From contig NZ_JAAVVB010000007.1 in NCBI RefSeq assembly GCF_018449775.1, forward strand, positions 62,001 through 126,000: DNA of 64,000 nt, in the 5' to 3' direction. Under the pieces are notes generated by a model. That model saw only the letters and a program-made list of their open reading frames with translations. It ran no database searches and was not told the DNA's origin. Every line of letters starts with the position of its first letter. Within the stretch, counting starts at the first letter, position 1. The DNA comes from Mucilaginibacter sp. dw_454. GTDB taxonomy: Bacteria > Bacteroidota > Bacteroidia > Sphingobacteriales > Sphingobacteriaceae. Positions 40,533 to 48,409 of this stretch are shown in pieces. The translations under genes were made by a program, and so were the position numbers.

Positions 40533-41171
40533 ATGAGATATATTTTTGGCTTGTTATTGTTACTCTGCACCTCGTCGGTTTTTGCTCAAAAAACCGAGCA
40601 ACCATTATTGCAGTTTAGCGGCGTTACCCGCAATGCCGACAGCAGCCGTGTTATTGTACCTTACGTAAACATTACCAATTTAAATACCCACAAACAGGTT
40701 TTTATTAGTGATTTTGAGGGCTATTTCTCTTTTGTAGCGCATGAGCGCGATACCTTGACCTTTACCAGCATAGGCTATTCGTCGGTTACCGTAGTGGTGC
40801 CGGCCAGTGTTGCCAACCATAGCGTAGTCATGAATGTGCTGTTGAAACCGCAGATTATTAACCTGCCTGCTGTGAGGGTTTTCCCGTGGGCTACTGTCGA
40901 TGAGTTTAGAAAAGATTTCCTGGCGATGAAAGTTGCTGACGATGATTTGGCCATAGCGCAAAGAAACCTGAACCCCAAAGGTATTAAAGGTGCGGAGTAT
41001 ACTTACTCGGGGCAGAACGGCTATGAAAGCATTAACGCACAGGATATGCATAACGGCATTGTCAACTCGCATTCTATTACCAACCCCTTGCTTAACCCAT
41101 TTGCCTGGGGTAGCCTGATCAGGGATATTGCGGCGGGCGAAAAGTCGAACGCTAATGCGCTGTCGAATTAA
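40533..41171 (+). CDS. Secreted protein with carboxypeptidase-like regulatory domain
   Basis: A 212-residue protein with signal peptide (MRYIFGLLLLLCTSSVFA). The CarboxypepD_reg-like beta-sandwich spans about 28-115: FSGVTRNADSSRVIVPYVNI, LNTHKQVFISDFEGYFSFVA, DTLTFTSIGYSSV. This domain is typical of Bacteroidota outer-membrane receptors and lipoproteins. The C-terminal half (PWATVDEFRKDFLAMKVAD...) belongs to no domain I recognise. TATTTTTG at about 40488-40495 is a promoter candidate. It is convergent with def. Confidence 0.8.
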   Translation: MRYIFGLLLLLCTSSVFAQKTEQPLLQFSGVTRNADSSRVIVPYVNITNLNTHKQVFISDFEGYFSFVAHERDTLTFTSIGYSSVTVVVPASVANHSVVMNVLLKPQIINLPAVRVFPWATVDEFRKDFLAMKVADDDLAIAQRNLNPKGIKGAEYTYSGQNGYESINAQDMHNGIVNSHSITNPLLNPFAWGSLIRDIAAGEKSNANALSN

Positions 41172-41176
41172 ACTAC

Positions 41177-41749
41177 CTAGCGTCCTTTCTTAACCGCCGG
41201 GAACTTCATTTTATATTCCACATCTACAATACCTCTGGAGATATCGGTAAGGCGTTTCTCCAATAAGCGTTTGCGTAATGGGCTTAGTCTATCAGTGAAT
41301 AGTTTACCTTCTATGTGGTCGTACTCGTGTTGTATAACGCGTGCAGCCATACCACCAAAAGTTTCTTCATGGTGATGCCAATTCTCGTCGTAATATGATA
41401 TTTTGATGGTTGATTTACGGCTAACGTCCTCACGAATGTCAGGGATGCTCAGGCAGCCCTCGTTGAATGACCATTCTTCGCCGGTCTCTTCCAAAATGCA
41501 GGCATTAATGAAAACCTTTTTGAAACCTTTAAGCTCTGGCTCGTCATCGTCGAACACAGAAACGTCGACCACAAACAAACGCATAGATAACCCAACCTGT
41601 GGGGCAGCCAAACCAACGCCGCGTGCACCGTACATGGTTTCAAACATATCGTCGCAAAGTTGTTTGATATGCGGATACTCAGCAGGTTCAATAGAGGTTG
41701 CTTTTCGTCTTAGCACCGGGTCGCCATAGGCTACTATAGGTAATTTCAT
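41177..41749 (-). CDS. def: Peptide deformylase
   Basis: A 190-residue deformylase that removes the formyl group from nascent proteins. All three motifs are present: GVGLAAPQ (about 44-51), EGCLS (with metal-ligand Cys, about 98-102) and QHEYDH (HExxH-type, about 140-145). Length is normal. The promoter TAATTTTG is only four bases before the ATG (see findings). It is divergent from the DUF4258/DUF2283 pair. Confidence 0.97.
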   Translation of the reverse strand: MKLPIVAYGDPVLRRKATSIEPAEYPHIKQLCDDMFETMYGARGVGLAAPQVGLSMRLFVVDVSVFDDDEPELKGFKKVFINACILEETGEEWSFNEGCLSIPDIREDVSRKSTIKISYYDENWHHHEETFGGMAARVIQHEYDHIEGKLFTDRLSPLRKRLLEKRLTDISRGIVDVEYKMKFPAVKKGR

Positions 41750-41761
41750 GGTGCAAAATTA
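41750..41761 (-). promoter_or_regulatory. -7 element TAATTTTG four bases before the def ATG
   Basis: TAATTTTG at 41761-41754 (minus strand), CACC, then ATG. Confidence 0.6.
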
Positions 41762-41801
41762 CAGCTTTATTTTTTGTTGTTAAAATTTTGTAACTTTAGA
41801 T

Positions 41802-42059
41802 ATGTTATTTGACATTTCTAAACATGCCAGAGATCAATTGCAATTGCGAGGTATCAAAGAAAGCACAGTACTAGAAATTCTAAATAATCCCGGGCAAATA
41901 ATAGTTCAAGATGACAAAACGCTCTACCAATCTATAATTACAGAATTTGGAAAGAGCTATTTAATCAGAATTTTTGTTAACCATATAAAGGTGCCGAACT
42001 TAGTGATAACGGCGTACAAGACGTCTAAAATAGAAAAGTATTATGAAGGTGACTTATGA
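41802..42059 (+). CDS. DUF4258 protein (possible toxin partner)
   Basis: An 85-residue protein with the DUF4258 pattern: ISKHARDQLQLRGIKESTVLEIL, NPGQIIVQDDKTLYQS, YLIRIFVN and a VITAYKTSKIEKY end. It is a RelE-like small alpha/beta fold, as in candidate type II toxins. The 3' end overlaps the DUF2283 gene by 17 bases, so the pair is co-translated. A TAACTTTA element lies 3 bases before the ATG. Toxic activity is not shown; several DUF4258/DUF2283 pairs are only called toxin-antitoxin-like. Confidence 0.85.
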   Translation: MLFDISKHARDQLQLRGIKESTVLEILNNPGQIIVQDDKTLYQSIITEFGKSYLIRIFVNHIKVPNLVITAYKTSKIEKYYEGDL

Positions 42060-42240
42060 TAAAGAAGCGAATGCCGTTTACATTCAATTCAAAGACGATA
42101 TTATCGACGAAAGCGATGAGGATAAAAAAGGCGGCGTAATCATTGATTATGCGGTAGATGGATCAGTGGTGGGAATTGAGGTATTAAATGCATCTGAAAA
42201 GCTTTCCCTGCCCGTTAGTTTAGATTACGTAGAAGTTTAG
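42043..42240 (+). CDS. DUF2283 protein (possible antitoxin partner)
   Basis: A 65-residue protein with the DUF2283 pattern: MKVTYDKEANAVYIQF, DESDEDKKGGVIIDYAVDGSVVGIEVLNAS. It overlaps the upstream DUF4258 gene by 17 bases and ends one base before the stop of the convergent M16 peptidase gene (42241). DUF2283 is a common partner of DUF4258, and an antitoxin role is inferred. It is acidic and has no obvious DNA-binding motif. Confidence 0.85.
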   Translation: MKVTYDKEANAVYIQFKDDIIDESDEDKKGGVIIDYAVDGSVVGIEVLNASEKLSLPVSLDYVEV

Positions 42241-43473
42241 CTATCCCTTAGGCTCAAATAGTAAGGTCATCATTTTACTTTCATCAAATATTTCATTGCT
42301 TATTTCAAGCAGTTGCGATGCCGTTACGTTGTTAATTTTCTCGAATAGCTGCGGCAGTGTATCCACATAATTAAAGTCGACCAAACTCTTAGCCATCGAT
42401 ATGATCAAGCTCATGCGGTTCTCTTCTGCTAAGGCAATTTGTCCTATAAACTTCTGTTTATTTTGATGCAGTTGCAGCGTGCCCAGCTTTTGCTCGCGTA
42501 ACTTTTTGAGTTCTTTATGCACCAGTCGGGCTGCTTTATCGGCCTTCTCGGTATCTGTACCAAAGTAAATGGAGAATATGCCTGTGTCCGTTAGCGCGGT
42601 ATAGTTAGATTCGATAGTGTAAGCAATGCCATGTTTCTCGCGGATTTCCAGGTTAAGCCGGTTGCTCATACCCATACCACCCAACAGGTTGTTCAATAGC
42701 AGTAAACCGGTTTTATTGAGGTGCGATGATGAGTAAGCCGTATTACCAATCACACAATGCGTTTGCGAAATAGGTTTGTGAATGATGTGCTTGCCGACTG
42801 TAGTCGCCGTAGGTGTTATGCGATGTTTCTTGGTGTAGTTAGGTTCGATATCGCCAAAATACTTTTGGCCCAGCTTGCTTACCTTATTGAAGTCGTAATC
42901 GCCTATTACGGCGAAAATGATCTCGTTAGTATTATAATTTGTGGCGATGAACTGCTGCATATCATCGCGATTTAGCGTGCTGACAGTTTCTGTAGTACCC
43001 AAGATATTTTTTCCTATCGGATGATCTTTGAAGAGCAATTCTTCAAAATCATCCATAATAGCTTCTTCCGGCTGATCGAGGTATGATGCCAGTTCATCCT
43101 GGATTACGCCACGCTCCTTCTCCAGTTCATCTTCCGGGAAAGTAGAGTGGAATACAATATCCTCAAACAGATCAATCGTACGCTCCAGGTAAGGGTTCAG
43201 AAACGATGCATGAATACAGGTGTATTCTTTCGTTGTATAAGCATTCAGATCGGCGCCCACCAGCTCTAAACGGTTCAGTATCTGGGTAGTGCTGCGTCGT
43301 TCTGTTTCTTTAAACAGCAGATGTTCGATAAAGTGAGCCAGGCCTTCCTGGTTAGGCAATTCATCGCGAGAGCCTGCGTTCATCAATATACAGGCATGTG
43401 TAACCGCCATAGGCGAGTGCTTGTACATAATACGAATGCCGTTGGGTAAAGTATAGAGTTGGTATTCCATCAT
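42241..43473 (-). CDS. M16-family zinc peptidase
   Basis: A 410-residue M16 (insulinase/processing peptidase-like) protein: NGIRIMYKHSPMAVTHACILMNAGSRDE, zinc motif HFIEH (47-51) with the second Glu about 77 residues on (ERGVIQDELA), and a C-terminal M16 domain (HCVIGNTAYSSSHLNKTGLLLLNNLLGG, MSNRLNLEIREKHGIAYTIES). It cleaves peptides outside or inside the envelope; no signal peptide is seen, so probably cytoplasmic. A TATCTTTA element at 43485-43492 gives a leader of about 7-10 bases. Confidence 0.93.
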   Translation of the reverse strand: MMEYQLYTLPNGIRIMYKHSPMAVTHACILMNAGSRDELPNQEGLAHFIEHLLFKETERRSTTQILNRLELVGADLNAYTTKEYTCIHASFLNPYLERTIDLFEDIVFHSTFPEDELEKERGVIQDELASYLDQPEEAIMDDFEELLFKDHPIGKNILGTTETVSTLNRDDMQQFIATNYNTNEIIFAVIGDYDFNKVSKLGQKYFGDIEPNYTKKHRITPTATTVGKHIIHKPISQTHCVIGNTAYSSSHLNKTGLLLLNNLLGGMGMSNRLNLEIREKHGIAYTIESNYTALTDTGIFSIYFGTDTEKADKAARLVHKELKKLREQKLGTLQLHQNKQKFIGQIALAEENRMSLIISMAKSLVDFNYVDTLPQLFEKINNVTASQLLEISNEIFDESKMMTLLFEPKG

Positions 43474-43559
43474 TAAGGGTATAAAGATAGGTAATTTACA
43501 CTTACTCAGCTCGTCCGCCTATCCATACTGTCCGGGTGAGAAGCGGACGGACAAGATTA

Positions 43560-44198
43560 TTACGCCTTGCCAACGATAGTACTCCAAACAACAAAGGCAA
43601 CCAACAGTAGCGCTATTGCTAAAGGCACCCAAATAAGCCTGGCCCGGTAGAAGGTTGAATTACCTATAAACATGGGCCAGAATATAGCGTTAATAATTAT
43701 TGCGGCGGCTATACCAAACACGAAGCCCAAATCGCCGGGCGAGTTTGGATTTAACTTTAAGGTTAACAATATCTGGAAGGCCAAAAAACATCCCCCAAAA
43801 AGCAAGGTAAGTAAGGCCCCTTTGGTATTTTTAATTTTAAACAAATTGATGGCTACCATCACCGCACCAAACACCACACTGAAAAGAACCGTAAAAACGT
43901 ACACCGCACGTTTTGAATAGAAAGAAGGTGCGTCAGGATCTTCAACAATACAATTCTTGTAGCTATTGCTAAACAGGCCAAATCCATTGTCGGTAGTTGC
44001 CGATGCATTATCGCGTTGTGCCTGTATATCCTGGCTGATCACCTGTAACTCTTCGTCGCCAAAAACCCTACCGCGGCTCTGTAGTTCTGTCAGGGAGGCT
44101 TCAATAGTTTCGGGCAAATATTTTTGGCGATTATCTATACGCTCTTCCAGTTCCTGGTCGGTGCGCTTCGAGGCGTAGAAATTAAAATGGTCATCCAT
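43560..44198 (-). CDS. Membrane protein of unknown function
   Basis: A 212-residue protein. Its N-terminal half is soluble and charged (FYASKRTDQELEERIDNRQKYLPE, SLTELQSRGRVFGDEELQVI), resembling part of a DUF-type 'rhomboid-neighbour' pattern. The C-terminal half has four membrane helices (about 95-115, 122-140, 150-170, 185-207). I do not recognise a family with confidence and assign no function. Confidence 0.7.
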   Translation of the reverse strand: MDDHFNFYASKRTDQELEERIDNRQKYLPETIEASLTELQSRGRVFGDEELQVISQDIQAQRDNASATTDNGFGLFSNSYKNCIVEDPDAPSFYSKRAVYVFTVLFSVVFGAVMVAINLFKIKNTKGALLTLLFGGCFLAFQILLTLKLNPNSPGDLGFVFGIAAAIIINAIFWPMFIGNSTFYRARLIWVPLAIALLLVAFVVWSTIVGKA

Positions 44199-44305
44199 TG
44201 GGTGATATGTTCAGTGTTTAAATGTAATAATTTATTAATTAGCCTGTTGTTAAGTGGCTAATTTGTTATTTTGATTATACCTTGTTAACAGCTACATTTA
44301 CTTTC

Positions 44306-44524
44306 ATGAACTTCCTAGACAAGCACCCAATAATCTTCAAAATATTTTTGGCGGTTATCGTCCTTAGCGCATTGCGTAACCTAACTCATCTGAAAGAGAC
44401 AGTCACGTCGACAGAGGATGTTGCTTATAAAACTGGTATGCTTACCGCTTTGGTGCTCAAGTTGGTCGTTATTGTGAAAATGTCACAGCATCTATTTAAT
44501 AACCGTAAGGTTAACGCGGCGTAA
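44306..44524 (+). CDS. Small membrane protein of unknown function
   Basis: A 72-residue protein with one or two membrane helices: FLDKHPIIFKIFLAVIVLSA (about 3-22) and a second hydrophobic stretch MLTALVLKLVVIVKM. The ATG at 44306 is the plausible start. It is 30 bases upstream of hpt and may be co-transcribed with it. No homologous family recognised. Confidence 0.55.
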   Translation: MNFLDKHPIIFKIFLAVIVLSALRNLTHLKETVTSTEDVAYKTGMLTALVLKLVVIVKMSQHLFNNRKVNAA

Positions 44525-44554
44525 CATCCGCAATTCATAATCTGCCCGTACCTC

Positions 44555-45094
44555 ATGAACATTAAAATAGCCGACTTAGCGTTTGAGCCGTTAATAACAG
44601 CCGACACCATACAAACCCGTATCAAAGAAATTGCTGTTGACCTAAATAAAGACTATGCCGACAAAGCCCCCGTATTTGTAGGCGTATTAAACGGCTGCTT
44701 TATGTTTATGGCCGATCTGCTAAAAGAAATTACTGTACCCTGCGAGGTTGCTTTTACCAAACTATCATCATACCATGGCGGCGTAACCAGTACCCGCCGC
44801 ATCCGCGACGATTTTGATTTACTGACCGATATTACCAACCGCCACGTAATCCTGGTTGAGGATATTGTAGATACCGGCAATACGCTCGACTATTTAGTCG
44901 CCAAGCTTAGCCATCGCAAGCCGGCTTCAATTACCGTTGTGGCCTTGCTGCTCAAACCCGATGCTGTCGAATATCCTGTCGAAGAATTGAAGCATGTCGC
45001 ATTCCAGATACCTAATGAGTTTGTAGTAGGTTACGGGCTTGACTATATGGAGTTAGGTAGAAATTTGAATGGGATTTATAAAAGGGTGGTGTAA
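44555..45094 (+). CDS. hpt: Hypoxanthine phosphoribosyltransferase
   Basis: A 179-residue purine salvage enzyme making IMP/GMP from hypoxanthine/guanine and PRPP. The PRPP-binding motif is VILVEDIVDTGNTLDYL (about 101-117). VFVGVLNGCFMFMADLL and VAFTKLSSYHG fit the hood and the flexible loop, and the C-terminus FVVGYGLDYMELGRNL holds the conserved Asp-Arg region. Length is normal. Confidence 0.96.
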   Translation: MNIKIADLAFEPLITADTIQTRIKEIAVDLNKDYADKAPVFVGVLNGCFMFMADLLKEITVPCEVAFTKLSSYHGGVTSTRRIRDDFDLLTDITNRHVILVEDIVDTGNTLDYLVAKLSHRKPASITVVALLLKPDAVEYPVEELKHVAFQIPNEFVVGYGLDYMELGRNLNGIYKRVV

Positions 45095-45108
45095 CGCTTA
45101 TCTCCAAA

Positions 45109-45207
45109 TTTGTCATTCTGAGCATAGCGAAGAATCTTATACAATTTATGGGTTAACGTTCAGCTTATCGCGCGTATAAGATCCCTAGCTATGCTCAGGA
45201 TGACAAA
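45109..45207. repeat. TTTGTCATTCTGAGC inverted repeat, copy 4
   Basis: Arms TTTGTCATTCTGAGCATAGC and GCTATGCTCAGGATGACAAA, with inner AAGAATCTTATA / TATAAGATCC. It lies between convergent hpt and Nif3 genes and can double as a terminator. Confidence 0.85.
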
Positions 45208-45218
45208 CGCTTTATTAT

Positions 45219-46316
45219 CTACATAAAATACTTAACCGGATTGGTATTCACACTCGTCAACCGCAAAGGCAGCTCACCGAAGCGTTCGTGGATCATATCG
45301 TAAAGCAATTGTTGAGTAAACTGCTCGCTTTCAAAATGGCCTATATCGGCAATAATGATCTTGCCATCGGCATCAAAAAACTCATGGTATTTATAATCGG
45401 CAGTAATAAAAATATCGGCGCCGGCAGCAATAGCATTCTTCAACAAAAACCCACCCGAGCCACCACATACTGCAACCTTCTTGATCTGTTTCCCCGTAAG
45501 TGCGGTATGGCGTATTACATGCGCATGCATTTTTTCTTTGAGGTGATATAAAAACTCTTCGGCATCCATATGCTGGTCCAATTCGCCCAGCATACCTGCG
45601 CCTATCTGCTGGTGTTGATTGGTTAGCGCGTACAGGTCATAAGCCACTTCTTCATAAGGATGCGCCAGCATCAACGCCATCAGTATTTTACTTTCTAAGT
45701 TAGCTGGATATACCGTTTCAATACGTGTTTCGCGCTCGGTATGGCGTACACCGGGCTCGCCAACGTAAGGGTCGCTATCTTCATTGCCTTTAAAGGTCCC
45801 TGTGCCATCGGCATTAAAGCTGCACTCGCTGTAATTACCAATGTTACCCGCTCCGGCATGGAACAGGGCATTACGCACCTGGTCGACATGGCTTGTTGGC
45901 ACATAGGTTATCAGCTTTTTAAGAATGCCATGTTTAGGCGCTAAGATCCGCAGGTTTTCCAGCCCTAACGTTTCGCAAATTCGACCATTAACACCAGGCA
46001 GCACACTATCCAGGTTAGTGTGTATGGCATACAATGCTATGTTATGGCGGATGGCTTTCTCTACCACGCGCTCTACGTATGTTTTGCCATTGAACTTTTT
46101 CAGCCCCTTAAAAACAATCGGATGATGCGATATAATTGCCTGGCAATTGGTAGCTATGGCTTCATCAACAACCGCTTCTACACAATCCAGCGATATCAGC
46201 ACCTGGTGGATTTCCTGATCAGGATGACCGACGATCAGGCCGGCATTGTCATAGTCTTCCTGGTAAGCCAGTGGGGCTATAGTTTCAAGGTAGGCGGTAA
46301 GTTGCGATAGTTTCAT
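45219..46316 (-). CDS. Nif3-like dinuclear metal-centre protein with PII-like insertion
   Basis: A 365-residue Nif3/YqfO-type protein: LETIAPLAYQEDYDNAGLIVG at the N-terminus, ISHHPIVFKGLK and IHTNLDSVLPGVN, and C-terminal GGSGGFLLKNAIAAGADIFITADYKYHEF. The short E. coli form (YbgI) has 247 residues. This one has the extra central domain (about 130-235, KLITYVPTSHVDQVRNALFHAGAG) found in YqfO. The hexamer binds two metals per subunit; it is often a suspected GTP cyclohydrolase-like or hydrolase protein, but the function is unproven. Confidence 0.92.
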   Translation of the reverse strand: MKLSQLTAYLETIAPLAYQEDYDNAGLIVGHPDQEIHQVLISLDCVEAVVDEAIATNCQAIISHHPIVFKGLKKFNGKTYVERVVEKAIRHNIALYAIHTNLDSVLPGVNGRICETLGLENLRILAPKHGILKKLITYVPTSHVDQVRNALFHAGAGNIGNYSECSFNADGTGTFKGNEDSDPYVGEPGVRHTERETRIETVYPANLESKILMALMLAHPYEEVAYDLYALTNQHQQIGAGMLGELDQHMDAEEFLYHLKEKMHAHVIRHTALTGKQIKKVAVCGGSGGFLLKNAIAAGADIFITADYKYHEFFDADGKIIIADIGHFESEQFTQQLLYDMIHERFGELPLRLTSVNTNPVKYFM

Positions 46317-46365
46317 TCGATTTGAATTTAAGTGACAGCCGCCACTGTATGATGTAGAAAAGCGT

Positions 46366-46845
46366 TTAAAAAACGTTTTTTAAATACCACTCCATTTGTT
46401 CCCTGTAAATAACCCAACCGTCTGAACCTGGATTAATTACTATTCCTTTTCGACTCGGTTGTCCTAATATAAAATTAATGGTCCAGTTAATATCTAAGAC
46501 TACTGTTCTGAGATCATCCCTATTATCTTTAAAATTAAGGTCGATCTCTGAGGCATCAGAAAACAAGGGTTGAAACCATTCGTCAGCTTTATCCTGTATG
46601 CCTACAAGGTTTACAAGCTGATCTTTGTCAAGCCCTGCTTTCCCCAGTATCTGAGCATAGGACATGCCATCCGTTGTAATTAAAGCCATAAAGTTAGCAC
46701 ATTTAATTTCTGTTATTACTTTACGCCCATAATACTCTGTTTTATAAAGACGATACTTTTCGAACGCTGTCTTTAGTGCCGGATTTTCAATAGCCGTGTC
46801 AAAATCAACAGGCTTTCGTTTCTTCGGATTAATCCAAAATGTCAT
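46366..46845 (-). CDS. Hypothetical protein
   Basis: A 159-residue soluble protein, no signal peptide and no cysteine cluster. It starts MTFWINPKKRKPVDFDTAIENPALKTAFEKYR and ends REQMEWYLKNVF; the middle has alternating helices and strands. Not recognised. A TATTTTTA element with four bases to the ATG (46850-46857, minus strand) suggests its own, nearly leaderless transcript. The GC is lower than in the flanking genes, which could mean recent arrival. Confidence 0.6.
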   Translation of the reverse strand: MTFWINPKKRKPVDFDTAIENPALKTAFEKYRLYKTEYYGRKVITEIKCANFMALITTDGMSYAQILGKAGLDKDQLVNLVGIQDKADEWFQPLFSDASEIDLNFKDNRDDLRTVVLDINWTINFILGQPSRKGIVINPGSDGWVIYREQMEWYLKNVF

Positions 46846-46876
46846 AGCGTAAAAATATCAAAAACCTATAAACAAG

Positions 46877-46903
46877 TAAAGACGCAAATGTCTTTTGCGT
46901 CTT
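46877..46903 (-). terminator. Terminator after the TM2 gene
   Basis: AAAGACGCAAA / TTTTGCGTCTT stem with small loop, 55 bases beyond the TM2 stop on the minus strand. Confidence 0.7.
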
Positions 46904-46957
46904 CACGTTCCAATATGTATGATAGATCGAAGTACTTTACAGTACCTCTACGTAATA

Positions 46958-47323
46958 TTAGTGACTCATTTTAGCCAGGTTGAAGCTTTCGAAAGCCATT
47001 TTCTGGTTAAATTCTAAAGCCAGTTTCTTGTGGTTCACCAGATCGACAATTGAACCGATAAAGCATAAACCTGCGGTGAATAAATACAGGATACCCATGC
47101 CAATTTCGCCAATCATGAATCTTTGAAATCCTGGTACCAGGAAAGTACCTATCAAACAAAAGATCAGCATGTCTTGCGGACTTTTACGTTTGCCTGAGTA
47201 AATCATAAAGAAATACTTTTTTTGCTCGTCGTTTAAACCGGCGGTAGCTTGTTGTAATAAACCTAATTCTTCGGCGCTAATGCCTGCTAGGCTCATATAA
47301 GGATTGGTGTTTTGGAAGTCCAT
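46958..47323 (-). CDS. TM2-domain protein
   Basis: A 121-residue protein with a charged N-terminal part (AEELGLLQQATAGLNDEQKKYFF) and a TM2 domain of two helices (FLVPGFQRFMIGEIGMGILYLFTAGLCFIGSIVDLV). The gene lies near DUF2752 and DUF4199 genes on the same strand, an arrangement common in Bacteroidota; the joint function is unknown. Confidence 0.85.
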   Translation of the reverse strand: MDFQNTNPYMSLAGISAEELGLLQQATAGLNDEQKKYFFMIYSGKRKSPQDMLIFCLIGTFLVPGFQRFMIGEIGMGILYLFTAGLCFIGSIVDLVNHKKLALEFNQKMAFESFNLAKMSH

Positions 47324-47485
47324 GACGTTTAGTTTTTAGTGATTGTTTATTGTTTACGATTCAAAACTAATATAGGATTAAATTTTAGCCAACGCAAAAT
47401 GGGCAGGCACAATAAAGTACTCGGTTAAGCGGGGGAATTGGGCGGTGAAAATGCCGGGGAAATTTAGAATATCGGTGAATACCGG

Positions 47486-47791
47486 CTATACATCGAAAGT
47501 ATAAACATTTTCGGGCCTTAAGGCACGTCGCCCCAAAACAAAAATGCGATAGCTAATAATAAGCAATGCAGGGACACCAAACCAGTGCGCATGCCAGGAT
47601 TTAATAAGATTACCGTGCAATAACCACGAAATAGAATGACCTATGCCACAGCCCGGGCACCACGTTACGCCCATTAACTTTAAGGGACATAACGTGTATT
47701 GCGAAGCTGCGGATGGATTTGTTGCCGCTAATGCTACGATAGCGGCTATCCAGAAAAGAAGTTCGAAATTATTTTTTAAAAATCTAATCAA
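47486..47791 (-). CDS. DUF2752 membrane protein
   Basis: A 101-residue protein with the DUF2752 hallmark LCPLKLMGVTWCPGCGIGHSI (CPxCG motif after the first helix) and two to three membrane helices. The family is widespread and functionally unknown. Its start overlaps the end of the DUF4199 gene by 8 bases, so the two are translationally coupled. Confidence 0.9.
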   Translation of the reverse strand: MIRFLKNNFELLFWIAAIVALAATNPSAASQYTLCPLKLMGVTWCPGCGIGHSISWLLHGNLIKSWHAHWFGVPALLIISYRIFVLGRRALRPENVYTFDV

Positions 47792-48194
47792 CTTTATTTG
47801 ACTTGTTGGCCCATACCAAAGATACGCCTAAAGCCGACAATAAACCAATTAACAAAGCGCCAAACATACGGCCCGAGAAAGCCATTACGTTGCCGCCAGT
47901 AGGCTGTATATAGTTAACGTATACTATACCTACAAAAACGGCCAGTATACCACCAAACAACAATATTTTAAAGCTTTGAACCAGCGCTTCCAGGAAACCC
48001 ATTTTTCCGGCAAGATCATTGTCGCGATAGCTTTTTATACCGAAAAATAATCCTATAACCGGTATCAGGATAGATAGGTATTCATAAGGAGCGGTTTGAT
48101 CGTCACGGGTATCATACCCCATGGCATGGGTAATAAAAAGCCAGGCTGCACTTAGCACGCCAATTACAAAGCCCCATATTAATGCATTTTTCAT
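47784..48194 (-). CDS. DUF4199 membrane protein
   Basis: A 136-residue protein with four membrane helices and the DUF4199 pattern (WGFVIGVLSAAWLFITHAMG, IGLFFGIKSYRDNDLAGKMGF, SFKILLFGGILAVFVGIVYV). Function unknown. It forms a co-directional set with DUF2752 and TM2 and is divergent from mfd. Confidence 0.88.
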   Translation of the reverse strand: MKNALIWGFVIGVLSAAWLFITHAMGYDTRDDQTAPYEYLSILIPVIGLFFGIKSYRDNDLAGKMGFLEALVQSFKILLFGGILAVFVGIVYVNYIQPTGGNVMAFSGRMFGALLIGLLSALGVSLVWANKSNKVD

Positions 48195-48394
48195 CTTCGT
48201 AGTATTAGGTTAATTGGTGAGTTTAATTTAATTACGTATTAACAACAAGATACGTTATTTAAACTATCATAAAAAGAGTTTAAGTGTCGATTTTGTTTTA
48301 TCGGGCTGATATTTTAGTGTCTGACAAGGCCAAACAAAAGCTGTCAAATTACTGTAAGTAGCAAGCGGGCGTTTAATAAACCCGCCATTTTAAC

Positions 48395-48402
48395 TATCTT
48401 TG
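48395..48402 (+). promoter_or_regulatory. -7 element TATCTTTG seven bases before the mfd start
   Basis: Perfect TAnnTTTG, so the mfd mRNA would begin a few bases before its TTG start at 48410. A small hairpin GCGGGCGTTTAATAAACCCGC lies just upstream (48365-48385). Confidence 0.6.
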
Positions 48403-48409
48403 CAACGTT

